This document shows, piece after piece, positions 1-5,319 of a stretch of DNA of 11,624 bases. Source of the DNA: Comamonadaceae bacterium (GTDB lineage Bacteria > Pseudomonadota > Gammaproteobacteria > Burkholderiales > Burkholderiaceae_C); NCBI GenBank assembly GCA_947460065.1, contig CANHGF010000041.1:1-11624 (forward strand), given 5' to 3'. Position 1 is the first letter of the stretch. Each line of letters starts with the position of its first letter. The position numbers and the translations under genes were made by a program. The notes beneath the pieces were generated by a model, which was not told the DNA's origin, made no database searches, and saw only the letters and a program-made list of their open reading frames with translations.

Positions 1-129
1 AAGGACTTATTCCCGTCAGGGTTTAGGTCCTTTGTTCTTACTGGGCCCGTTCCTGCCTGGCGGCATCACCGCCCCCCGGGCTTTCGGCACGTTCCCCTCG
101 CCCCCCTGCGTTACCGGCGACCGGCACTG
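1..129. other. left edge, no gene recognised
   Basis: No coding region can be supported here. The + frame that later carries the IS21 helix-turn-helix is open from position 1, but its translation (rich in Pro, Arg and His) does not look like the start of IstA, so it is probably chance openness in GC-rich DNA. A 6 bp inverted repeat (AAGGAC at 1-6, GTCCTT at 27-32) could be one side of a larger stem cut by the window edge. Nothing else is seen. Confidence 0.4.
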
Positions 130-357
130 GGTAAACTGCGTCGCATGGTCCATCGTGATGGGCTATCGGTGCGCGAGGCTTCCAAGAGGCTTGGAATGGC
201 CCGCAACACTGCGGCTCGCGCAGGCCTGCCTGAAAGCATGGCAGGAGATGAAGCATCCCGAGTGGCCTGAGCTGACGGTGGCCGATGTTTGGCAAGACGA
301 ACCAGTTCGCCTGATGCCTTGTCCGACGCCGTTTAACGGCTACACGCGCACCCTGCG
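130..357 (+). pseudogene. IS21-family transposase (istA) remnant, internally deleted and frameshifted
   Basis: Two pieces of an IstA-like transposase lie side by side in different frames. Positions 130-213 read KLRRMVHRDGLSVREASKRL then GMARNT, the N-terminal helix-turn-helix of IS21-family IstA (DGLS-REA--RLG-ARNT pattern). This frame meets a stop at 268. From about 215 another frame reads ACLKAWQEMKHPEWPELTVA, then [20 protein letters not shown]. That resembles the segment just after the DDE catalytic core, where IstA proteins commonly have a (H)PE...V-E/DVW---(R)LMP-P-PF(D/N)GY block. The whole catalytic core, a few hundred codons, is therefore missing, and the C-terminal beta domain stops near 355. 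No istB partner is present. IstA normally has about 400-500 residues, so this copy must be inactive. Family assignment is from motif recall, not a search. The right boundary is approximate. Confidence 0.65.
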
Positions 358-509
358 CCCATGGTTGGCGGTGATGTTGCGCAGGGCCAGCCAGATCAAT
401 TTGGTGGCCGCGTCATCGCTCGGGAAGTGCCCTCTCGTCTTAATGATCTTGCGCAATTGGCTGTGCAAGCTTTCGATGGCGTTGGTGGTGTAGATCAGCT
501 TGCGCAAGG
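358..509 (-). pseudogene. IS256/mutator-family transposase fragment
   Basis: Read on the minus strand, 507 down to about 358 encodes [20 protein letters not shown], then [20 protein letters not shown] and ALRNITA. This is the highly conserved C-terminal block of IS256 (Mutator, Transposase_mut) transposases, centred on [13 protein letters not shown] and RGHFPSDEAA-KL--LALRNI. Full proteins have about 400 residues with a DDE triad; only about 50 residues remain and both ends are cut. The usual downstream segment after LRNI (a W---DWK--MNQFAI-type tail) is absent: the frame becomes unrelated and stops at 340-342. Upstream, similarity ends at about 509, where the transglycosylase remnant begins on the other strand. 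The piece therefore lies between two other truncated genes and is a dead relic that probably marks a deletion or recombination breakpoint. Boundaries are good to roughly 10 bp. Confidence 0.8.
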
Positions 510-618
510 CCTGGGCGCCTACAACGCCGGCTCGCCTGAACAGCGCGAACACTATGCGAGGCAGGTTTTGCGGCGTGTTGCCCACCTGTCGTCGGCCGAG
601 CAGCAGGCTCGCCGCTGA
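508..618 (+). pseudogene. 3' end of a lytic transglycosylase gene (truncated)
   Basis: About 36 codons remain, ending with TGA at 616-618. They read [20 protein letters not shown] then [16 protein letters not shown]. The AYNAG motif followed by a short linker and a YA--VL helix is what closes the SLT/VirB1-like lytic transglycosylase domain, which cuts peptidoglycan glycan strands to make room for pili or secretion channels. The catalytic Glu and the whole front of the domain are lost where the IS256 fragment begins. The next gene, 31 bp downstream on the same strand, is a prepilin peptidase. In R64-type thin pilus operons the order is pilS, pilT (lytic transglycosylase), pilU (prepilin peptidase), so the remnant may be a pilT-like gene. 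A VirB1-like or other SLT origin cannot be excluded from so short a piece. Confidence 0.55.
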
Positions 619-649
619 GCCTGCACTGAGCCTCGTCGATACTTGCGCC

Positions 650-1447
650 ATGATTGCCGACTTCGCCGTCATGCCCGCCGCCTTCTGGGTGGCTGTTGCC
701 GCCCTGTGGGGCGCGATGTTGGGCAGCTTCATGGGGGTGGTGGTCTACCGGCTGCCGCGCATGATGCTGGAAGACACCGAGCTGAACCTGGCCTGGCCAG
801 GTTCGCACTGCCCAAGCTGCAGCTCGGCCCTGCATTGGTGGCACAACCTGCCGGTGATCAGCTATGTATTGCTGCGCGGCCGTTGTGGCTTTTGCCAGGC
901 GCCGATAGGCCGCGTCAATTTACTGATGGAGATTGCTTCGGCCCTGATCTGGGCAGGGGCGGTGGCGGGTTTGGGCGCCACGCCTCAGGCCTTGGTTTGG
1001 GGCGGCTTTTTCTCGGCCTTGCTGGTGCTGCTGGTGATTGACTGGCAAACCATGCTGCTGCCCGACGCCCTGACCCTGCCGCTGCTGTGGGCCGGGCTGC
1101 TGCTGGCCAGCGTGGGTGCTACGGCAGTGAAGTTGAACATGGCGGTTTGGGGCGCGGCGACCGGCTATTTGGCGCTGTATCTGCTGGCCTGGGGCTTTAA
1201 GCGCCTGCGCGGCATCGACGGCATGGGCGGCGGCGACCTCAAGCTGACGGCCGCCCTGGGCGCCTGGTTCGGCCCCTGGGCTTTGCTGCCTTTGCTGCTG
1301 ATTTCCAGCGTCTTGCACATCTTGCTGGCCCTGGTCCAGAGGCAACGCAGCCAGCCCGTGCCCTTGGGCCCTGCGCTGGTGGCGGCCGCGGTGCTGTACT
1401 GGGCCTGCAGCGATCAGGCTTGGATGCGTTGGCTTTCAGGAGCTTGA
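650..1447 (+). CDS. type IV prepilin peptidase (A24 family)
   Basis: This is a 265-residue inner-membrane aspartic protease of the PilD/GspO/PilU type. It removes the leader of type IV pilin-like precursors and, in bifunctional members, N-methylates the new N-terminus. Visible hallmarks are GSF at 25-27 followed by VVYRLP (31-36); two CxxC pairs (C54/C57 and C79/C82) of the cytoplasmic zinc-binding N-terminal domain; the first catalytic Asp, D131, in [13 protein letters not shown]; and the second, D196, in GMGGGDLK (the GxGD motif). PLGP at 238-241 matches the usual late P-GP motif. Several hydrophobic segments follow residue 95. Length fits the family (about 250-290). ATG 650 is chosen because the frame upstream runs into IS256 and transglycosylase sequence; ATG 671 is an alternative. 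Neither has a clear Shine-Dalgarno. All catalytic residues are present, so the protein could work even though its upstream partner is destroyed. No pilin gene is in the window. Confidence 0.9.
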   Translation: MIADFAVMPAAFWVAVAALWGAMLGSFMGVVVYRLPRMMLEDTELNLAWPGSHCPSCSSALHWWHNLPVISYVLLRGRCGFCQAPIGRVNLLMEIASALIWAGAVAGLGATPQALVWGGFFSALLVLLVIDWQTMLLPDALTLPLLWAGLLLASVGATAVKLNMAVWGAATGYLALYLLAWGFKRLRGIDGMGGGDLKLTAALGAWFGPWALLPLLLISSVLHILLALVQRQRSQPVPLGPALVAAAVLYWACSDQAWMRWLSGA

Positions 1448-1508
1448 ATTCAGGGGCCTGAATGAAGGGGCTTGAATCCAGGCCCTGGAGCGCATGCCCC
1501 TTCATTCA
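1444..1508. repeat. clustered direct and inverted repeats between convergent genes; possible terminator
   Basis: Three imperfect direct units follow each other: TTGAATTCAGGGGCC (1444-1458), TGAATGAAGGGGC (1459-1471) and TTGAATCCAGGCCC (1472-1485). There are also perfect inverted repeats: ATTCAGG (1448-1454) with CCTGAAT (1457-1463); TGAATGAAGGGGC (1459-1471) with GCCCCTTCATTCA (1496-1508), 13 of 13 bp; and TCCAGG (1477-1482) with CCTGGA (1484-1489) inside the loop. The block starts at the stop codon of the prepilin peptidase and lies between two convergent genes, so a bidirectional terminator is plausible. No U-tract follows either arm, so an intrinsic terminator of the standard kind is not shown. 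Confidence 0.6.
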
Positions 1509-1605
1509 TGCCCTCGGTCTCAAACGAACCAGCCTGGCCCGTGCGCCCGCGAGCGTGCTGCTGTGGCGATGTGCACTCCCGCCACCCGGCTCTCAGCGTC
1601 TCCAA
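1509..1605. other. intergenic remainder between convergent genes
   Basis: This stretch follows the 13 bp inverted repeat and ends at the CoA-transferase stop codon on the minus strand. I see no coding sequence, RNA gene or strong signal in it. Confidence 0.5.
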
Positions 1606-2787
1606 CTAAATCACGCCCTCGCGCTGAAACAGTTCAATCTCGTCTGCGCTGTAGCCCGCCTGCAGCAAGACCTCCTGGCTGTGCTCACCGAGGGCGGGGG
1701 TGGCGCTGCGCAGTTGGGCGGGCGTGCGCTTTAAGGTGGCGGCCTGGTTGATCACCTGTATCGCGCCGAGCTGCGGGTGCTCCAGGGTCTGCGCTGCCTC
1801 CAGGTGCTGCACCTGCGGGTCGGCAAACACCTGGTCCATGGCGTAGATGGGGCCGCAGGGCACACCGGCCTGGTTGAGCCGTGAAATCCAGTGCGCGCTG
1901 CTGTGCTGGCGAAAGCTGTCGGCCAGTTCGCTATTGAGCTCAGCGCGGTGGCGTACCCGCAACGGGTCGGTGGCAAAGCGCGGGTCTTGCAGCAGCTCGG
2001 GCCGCTCCAGGGCTTGGCACAGGCGCGCCCAGATGGCCTGCCCATAAGCGCCGATATTCACATACCCGTCAGCGCTGGGGTAGGCCGAGGTCGGCATGCT
2101 GGTGGGATGGTCGTTGCCGCTGCGCTGCGGCACCTCGCCCTTCATCAGGTAGCGGGCGGCCTGAAAGTCCAGCAGCGCAATGCCCGACATCAGCAGCGAG
2201 CTTTGCACCCACTGTCCCTGGCCCGAGCGCTCGCGTTCATGCAAGGCGGTGAGCACGCCCAAGGCCGCATGCAGGCCGGCGGTGACGTCGGCGATGGCCG
2301 CGCCGCTGCGCAGCGGCGGCTGATCGGCAAAGCCGGTGACCGACATCAGCCCGCTCATGCCCTGGGCGATCTGGTCAAAGCCGGGTCGTTCGGCATAGGG
2401 CCCGTCCTGGCCAAAGCCCGAGATGCTGGCCAGGATGATGCGCGGGTTAACGGCCCGCAGCGACTCATAGTCTAGACCCGGCCTGTGCTTGACGTCGGGG
2501 CGGTAGTTCTCCACCACCACGTCGGCCTTGGCAACTAGGCGCATGAAAATCTCGCGCCCGGCCGGTGCCTTGAGGTTGAGCGTGAGCGAGCGCTTGTTGC
2601 GGTGCAGGTTCTGAAAGTCCGGGCCCTCGCGCAGCGCGCCATCACCGTCGCCCGATGGGGTTTCGATCTTGATGACGTCGGCGCCAAAATCGGCCAGCTG
2701 CTTGACGCAGGTCGGCCCCGAGCGTACCCGCGACAGATCGAGCACCCGTATATCGCCGAGCGCGCCCATGGCAGCGGGCGCTTTCAT
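1606..2787 (-). CDS. CaiB/BaiF family (class III) CoA-transferase
   Basis: This 393-residue protein belongs to the family that moves CoA between carboxylic acids (formyl-CoA:oxalate, carnitine, succinyl-CoA:benzylsuccinate, mesaconyl-type transferases) without a ping-pong anhydride released to solvent. Evidence is the N-terminal VLDLSRVRSGP (15-25) and LADFGADVIKIE (31-42), the NYRPDVKHRPGLDYE block (94-108), SGFGQDGPYAERPGFD, and the likely catalytic Asp D167 in AAIADVTAG, matching the Asp that forms the aspartyl-CoA intermediate in formyl-CoA transferase. Length matches the family (about 390-430). The substrate pair cannot be deduced. ATG 2787 is used because it gives a normal length; ATG 2769 (residue 7) is possible, and neither has a convincing Shine-Dalgarno. 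The gene lies 48 bp downstream of the Bug protein gene and probably shares its transcript, which suggests that the imported acid is activated here by CoA exchange. Racemase-type members (AMACR) share the fold, so an epimerase role is a less likely alternative. Confidence 0.9.
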   Translation of the reverse strand: MKAPAAMGALGDIRVLDLSRVRSGPTCVKQLADFGADVIKIETPSGDGDGALREGPDFQNLHRNKRSLTLNLKAPAGREIFMRLVAKADVVVENYRPDVKHRPGLDYESLRAVNPRIILASISGFGQDGPYAERPGFDQIAQGMSGLMSVTGFADQPPLRSGAAIADVTAGLHAALGVLTALHERERSGQGQWVQSSLLMSGIALLDFQAARYLMKGEVPQRSGNDHPTSMPTSAYPSADGYVNIGAYGQAIWARLCQALERPELLQDPRFATDPLRVRHRAELNSELADSFRQHSSAHWISRLNQAGVPCGPIYAMDQVFADPQVQHLEAAQTLEHPQLGAIQVINQAATLKRTPAQLRSATPALGEHSQEVLLQAGYSADEIELFQREGVI

Positions 2788-2796
2788 GCGAGGCGG

Positions 2797-2816
2797 GTTT
2801 GACGAGGTTTGACGAG
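2797..2816. repeat. tandem 10 bp direct repeat
   Basis: GTTTGACGAG occurs twice in perfect tandem (2797-2806 and 2807-2816) in the 48 bp gap between the Bug protein gene and the CoA-transferase gene, just upstream of the latter's start on the minus strand. It may be a replication-slippage duplication; no function is evident. Confidence 0.7.
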
Positions 2817-2835
2817 GCCAGGCATGGCGCGGCGC

Positions 2836-3816
2836 TCAGTTGTTGACTGCGCCCGAGGCCTTGACCACCGGGCCCCACATGGCCAGGTCCTTGCGGTAGA
2901 AGGCGTTGAACTCTTCCGGTGAGTTGGACACCTCCACCAGCATCGCGTCGCGCGCAAAGCGCTCGACCACATGCGGCATCAACAGGATTTTGGTGATGAC
3001 ATCAAACAGGCGGCGGGTGACTTCAGGCCGCATATTGCCCGGCCCCCAGATGCCCCAGTAGCCGTCCAGGTCGATGTCTTGGATGCCCGCTGCGGCCATG
3101 CCAGGCACACCGGGGATGAGCTTGGAAGGCGAGCGGGAAATCAGGCTCAGCGGCACCAGCTTGCCGGCCCTGACCTGGGGCAGCACCACCGGGCTGCTGC
3201 CGATGAGCACCGGCACCTCGCCCGAGAGCACGCCGGCCAGCGCGGGCGCGCCGCCCTGGAAGGGAATGTGCTCCAGGTCCATGCCCATGGTGCGGGCCAG
3301 TTGCACCCCGGCCAGGTGCTGCGGCGTGCCTATGCCCGGCGATGCGAAGGACCATTTGCCCGGCTCGCTCTTGACCTTGGTGATGAGCTCATTGAGGCTG
3401 CGAATCTGGCGCCCGGGCGTGACCGCGATCACCATCGGCATGGTCGATACCTTGGTGATGGGTGTGAAGTCCTTGATGGGGTCCCAGTTGAGCTTTTTAT
3501 AAAGCCAGGGGTTGATGCCGTGGCCGGTGTTGCCCGAGACCAAGATGGTGTTGCCGTCGGGCGCGGCGCGCGAGACAAAGTCAGACGCGATGTTGGTGCC
3601 GGCGCCGGGCCTGTTCTCGACGACTGCGCTTTGCCCGGTGGCTTTGGTGAATTCCTCGGCAATGACGCGGGCGATCAGGTCGCCGCTGCCGCCCGGTGGT
3701 AGCCCCACCACCACTTTGAGCGTGGCCGCTTGTGCAAAGCTTGAGCCAGTGGCGCTGCCCAGCAGCAGCGCCAAAGCCGTGTTGAAGTCGCGTCGGGTCG
3801 GGGTCTTCGTCATCAT
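2836..3816 (-). CDS. Bug family (TctC-like) periplasmic solute-binding protein
   Basis: This 326-residue protein of the tripartite tricarboxylate receptor family captures small carboxylates or amides in the periplasm. It has an N-terminal export signal (residues 1-30) with TRRDF, a hydrophobic stretch ALALLLG and a likely cleavage after AQA (28-30). The adjacent arginines R8 and R9 make Tat export possible, though the motif is incomplete. Family marks are PPGGSGDLIAR (40-50, the first ligand loop), ENRPGAGTNIASDFV, INPWLYKKLNWDPIKDF and the GGAPAL loop. Length is typical (about 320-330). ATG 3816 or ATG 3813 may be the start; GAGGAGA at 3822-3828 is well placed for both. No tctA or tctB membrane genes adjoin it, as is common for the many orphan Bug proteins of Burkholderiales, which may pair with distant permeases or act as sensors. 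It leads a two-gene unit with the CoA-transferase and is divergent from the thiolase gene. Confidence 0.93.
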   Translation of the reverse strand: MMTKTPTRRDFNTALALLLGSATGSSFAQAATLKVVVGLPPGGSGDLIARVIAEEFTKATGQSAVVENRPGAGTNIASDFVSRAAPDGNTILVSGNTGHGINPWLYKKLNWDPIKDFTPITKVSTMPMVIAVTPGRQIRSLNELITKVKSEPGKWSFASPGIGTPQHLAGVQLARTMGMDLEHIPFQGGAPALAGVLSGEVPVLIGSSPVVLPQVRAGKLVPLSLISRSPSKLIPGVPGMAAAGIQDIDLDGYWGIWGPGNMRPEVTRRLFDVITKILLMPHVVERFARDAMLVEVSNSPEEFNAFYRKDLAMWGPVVKASGAVNN

Positions 3817-3821
3817 GAATG

Positions 3822-3828
3822 TCTCCTC
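3822..3828 (-). promoter_or_regulatory. ribosome binding site of the Bug protein gene
   Basis: Minus-strand GAGGAGA has its AGGAG core 6 nt upstream of ATG 3816 and 9 nt upstream of ATG 3813. Both adjacent ATG codons are therefore usable; the choice changes the protein by one residue. Confidence 0.7.
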
Positions 3829-3837
3829 GCTTTTTGG

Positions 3838-3853
3838 GTAGATGCCAATCTAC
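3838..3853. promoter_or_regulatory. perfect inverted repeat, candidate operator
   Basis: GTAGAT (3838-3843) and ATCTAC (3848-3853) form a perfect palindrome around a 4 bp spacer. It lies in the divergent intergenic region, 10 bp upstream of the Bug gene's Shine-Dalgarno. A minus-strand TAGATT within it could serve as a weak -10 element. The position suits a repressor or dimeric activator that controls the two divergent transcripts, but no regulator gene is in the window. Chance occurrence is possible for a 6+6 bp repeat. Confidence 0.35.
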
Positions 3854-3860
3854 AGTGTGG

Positions 3861-3889
3861 TCGACTTCCAATAGCTCCCCTGTTATATG
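3861..3889 (+). promoter_or_regulatory. weak candidate promoter for the thiolase gene
   Basis: TCGACT (3861-3866) and TATATG (3884-3889) are separated by 17 bp and each matches the sigma-70 consensus at 4 of 6 positions. Transcription would start near 3896 and leave a leader of about 65 nt. On the opposite strand the same AT-rich spot reads TATAAC (5 of 6 for a -10) without a good -35. These are weak matches, listed because this is the only intergenic space from which both divergent genes can be transcribed. Confidence 0.2.
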
Positions 3890-3948
3890 GGTGACAGTAG
3901 GCATTGAGTCGGCCAGCCTCCTGGGGTAGATTGCCCCTTCCTTTTATT

Positions 3949-3953
3949 GGAGA
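3949..3953 (+). promoter_or_regulatory. ribosome binding site fixing the thiolase start
   Basis: GGAGA followed by an A/T-rich spacer stands 8-11 nt upstream of ATG 3961. It decides for ATG 3961 over the in-frame TTG at 3904, which would add 19 residues unlike any thiolase N-terminus. Confidence 0.8.
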
Positions 3954-3960
3954 AAATTTC

Positions 3961-5193
3961 ATGGGTGCTCCGGTCTACATCTTGGGTGGCTACCAAACCG
4001 ACTTCGCCAAAGCCTGGTCGCGTCATGGCCAGGACATCTCCGACATGATGCGCGAGGCCACCTTGGAGGCCTTGGCGGCCAGCCAACTCGATGCTTCTGC
4101 CATCGAAAGTATTCATGTGGGCAATGCCTTTGGCGAATTGCAGCGCAACCAGGCGCACTTGGGCGCCATGGTGGCCCAGGTGGTGCCCGAGCTGTGGGGC
4201 GTGCCTGCCATGCGCCATGAGGGCGCCTGCGCTTCGTCCTCGCTGGCCGTGCTCACCGCCATGGCCGAAATTGAGGCTGGCCGTTATGACTGCGTGCTGG
4301 TGCTGGGCGCCGAGGAGTTCAAGAACACGGCCGGTGATGTGGCCTCGGTCAATCAAAACGCTGCCGCCTGGCAGGGCCGCGAGGACATCGACTGCACCTT
4401 CATGTGGCCGGCCGCTTTTGGCCTGCTGGCTCAGGAGTACGAGCGGCGTTATGGGCTGGACCGCAAATACCTCAACCGCATCGCGCAGATCAACTACGGC
4501 AATGCCAAGCGCAACCCGCTGGCGCAGACCCGCAAGTGGCAGTTCGATGAGCTCAGTTTTACTGACGACGATCAGGCCAATCCGCTGATTGAGCCGGGCA
4601 CCCGCCGCCAGGACTGCGGTCAGATCACCGACGGTGCTTGCGCGGTGGTGCTGGCCTCGGCCCGCTTCGCGGCCGAGCATGCAGCCCGCCAGGGCAGCAA
4701 GTCGCTGGCCCGCATCTCCGGCTGGGGGCACCGCAATGCGGGCCTGCGCCTGCGCGACAAGATTGAGCGCAGCCAGGGCCAGCCCTATGTGTTCCCTCAT
4801 GTGCGCCAGGCCATTGAAGACGCCTGGGGCCGCGCCGGCATAGGCGGGGTGCAGGCGCTGTCGGGCATAGAGACGCACGACTGCTTTACCACCACCGAGT
4901 ACTTGGCCATTGACCACTTTGGCCTGACCGCGCCCGGCCAGAGCTGGCAGGCGGTGGAAGAGGGCTGGATAGAGCCGGGCGGGCGCTGCCCGATCAATCC
5001 CAGCGGCGGCCTGATCGGCTGCGGCCATCCGGTGGGCGCCACCGGCTCGCGCATGCTGTTTGACGCAGCCCGCCAGGTCACTGGGCAGGCCGATGCCTGC
5101 CAGATTGAGGGTGCCAGCCGCATCCAGACGCTCAACATCGGCGGCTCGTGTGCCACCGTGGTGAGCTTTGTGGTCGAGGCCGAGGCGCGCTGA
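3961..5193 (+). CDS. thiolase, SCP2-type acetyl-CoA acetyltransferase-like
   Basis: This 410-residue thiolase-fold enzyme is expected to cleave a 3-oxoacyl-CoA with free CoA (or to run the reverse condensation). The nucleophile is C90 in HEGACASSS. HDCF (306-309) is the fingerprint of SCP2-type thiolases, in which the Cys of this motif (C308) supplies the second catalytic cysteine; classical thiolases have NEAF at this place. NPSGGLIGCGHPVGATG carries the catalytic His H356. The C-terminal NIGGSCATVV has Cys C397, although classical enzymes have C-G-G there. The start begins directly with the beta-strand VYILGGYQTDF, as in the family. Length agrees with about 390-420 residues. It is transcribed alone, divergent from the Bug gene and convergent with the Liv operon. 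It is probably the last, acetyl- or propionyl-CoA releasing step of the same pathway, but this is inference from neighbourhood. Some archaeal-type members work with a DUF35 partner; none is seen here. Confidence 0.9.
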   Translation: MGAPVYILGGYQTDFAKAWSRHGQDISDMMREATLEALAASQLDASAIESIHVGNAFGELQRNQAHLGAMVAQVVPELWGVPAMRHEGACASSSLAVLTAMAEIEAGRYDCVLVLGAEEFKNTAGDVASVNQNAAAWQGREDIDCTFMWPAAFGLLAQEYERRYGLDRKYLNRIAQINYGNAKRNPLAQTRKWQFDELSFTDDDQANPLIEPGTRRQDCGQITDGACAVVLASARFAAEHAARQGSKSLARISGWGHRNAGLRLRDKIERSQGQPYVFPHVRQAIEDAWGRAGIGGVQALSGIETHDCFTTTEYLAIDHFGLTAPGQSWQAVEEGWIEPGGRCPINPSGGLIGCGHPVGATGSRMLFDAARQVTGQADACQIEGASRIQTLNIGGSCATVVSFVVEAEAR

Positions 5194-5220
5194 TATCCGC
5201 TGACACCCGTTGATACCCAG
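5191..5220. repeat. three tandem degenerate decamers with stops in all frames
   Basis: TGATATCCGC (5191-5200), TGACACCCGT (5201-5210) and TGATACCCAG (5211-5220) form a 10 bp periodic block starting with the thiolase stop codon. Because the period is 10, the three TGA triplets fall in the three different reading frames. This may be slippage-born; no function is shown. Confidence 0.55.
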
Positions 5221-5281
5221 GCGCTCAGGCCGGTCCCTGCGTGGGGCTGCCTGGAGCGTTCTGCCAGTGTCAACCTGTGCA

Positions 5282-5296
5282 GCTGGGCACCCCAGC
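5282..5296. terminator. small hairpin between convergent genes, doubtful terminator
   Basis: GCTGGG (5282-5287), loop CAC, CCCAGC (5291-5296) form a perfect 6 bp GC-rich stem in the 126 bp gap between the thiolase (+) and livM (-) ends. No run of T follows in either direction, so intrinsic termination is not supported by the usual rule; it is the best stem in the gap. Confidence 0.25.
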
Positions 5297-5319
5297 CCGC
5301 CCCAGGCCGCGGTGTCAGC

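Noticed and set aside
1..32. AAGGAC/GTCCTT inverted repeat as an IS terminal repeat
   Set aside because: Six bp with a 20 bp spacer at the window edge; no IS end pattern recognised, and the left context is missing.
32..493. A + strand open frame of about 150 codons covering the left edge
   Set aside because: Only its middle part (about 215-355) resembles IstA; the beginning and end are out-of-frame IS21 and antisense IS256 sequence, so it is not a gene.
340..732. Minus-strand open frame of 130 codons as a full transposase-like gene
   Set aside because: Only residues 76-126 are IS256-like; the first 75 codons are antisense to the transglycosylase remnant and to the prepilin peptidase start.
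3904..3960. Extended thiolase N-terminus from TTG 3904
   Set aside because: A good Shine-Dalgarno stands before ATG 3961, and the family N-terminus (VYILGG--TDF) begins right after it.
3883..5028. Long (381 codons) minus-strand open frame antisense to the thiolase
   Set aside because: The translation is Ala/Gly/His/Gln-rich low-complexity typical of GC-rich antisense frames, and the + strand encodes a clear thiolase with all catalytic motifs.
5227..5262. CAGGC...GCCTG stem after the thiolase gene as a terminator
   Set aside because: Only 5 bp of pairing with a long loop and no T-run; not better than chance in GC-rich DNA.
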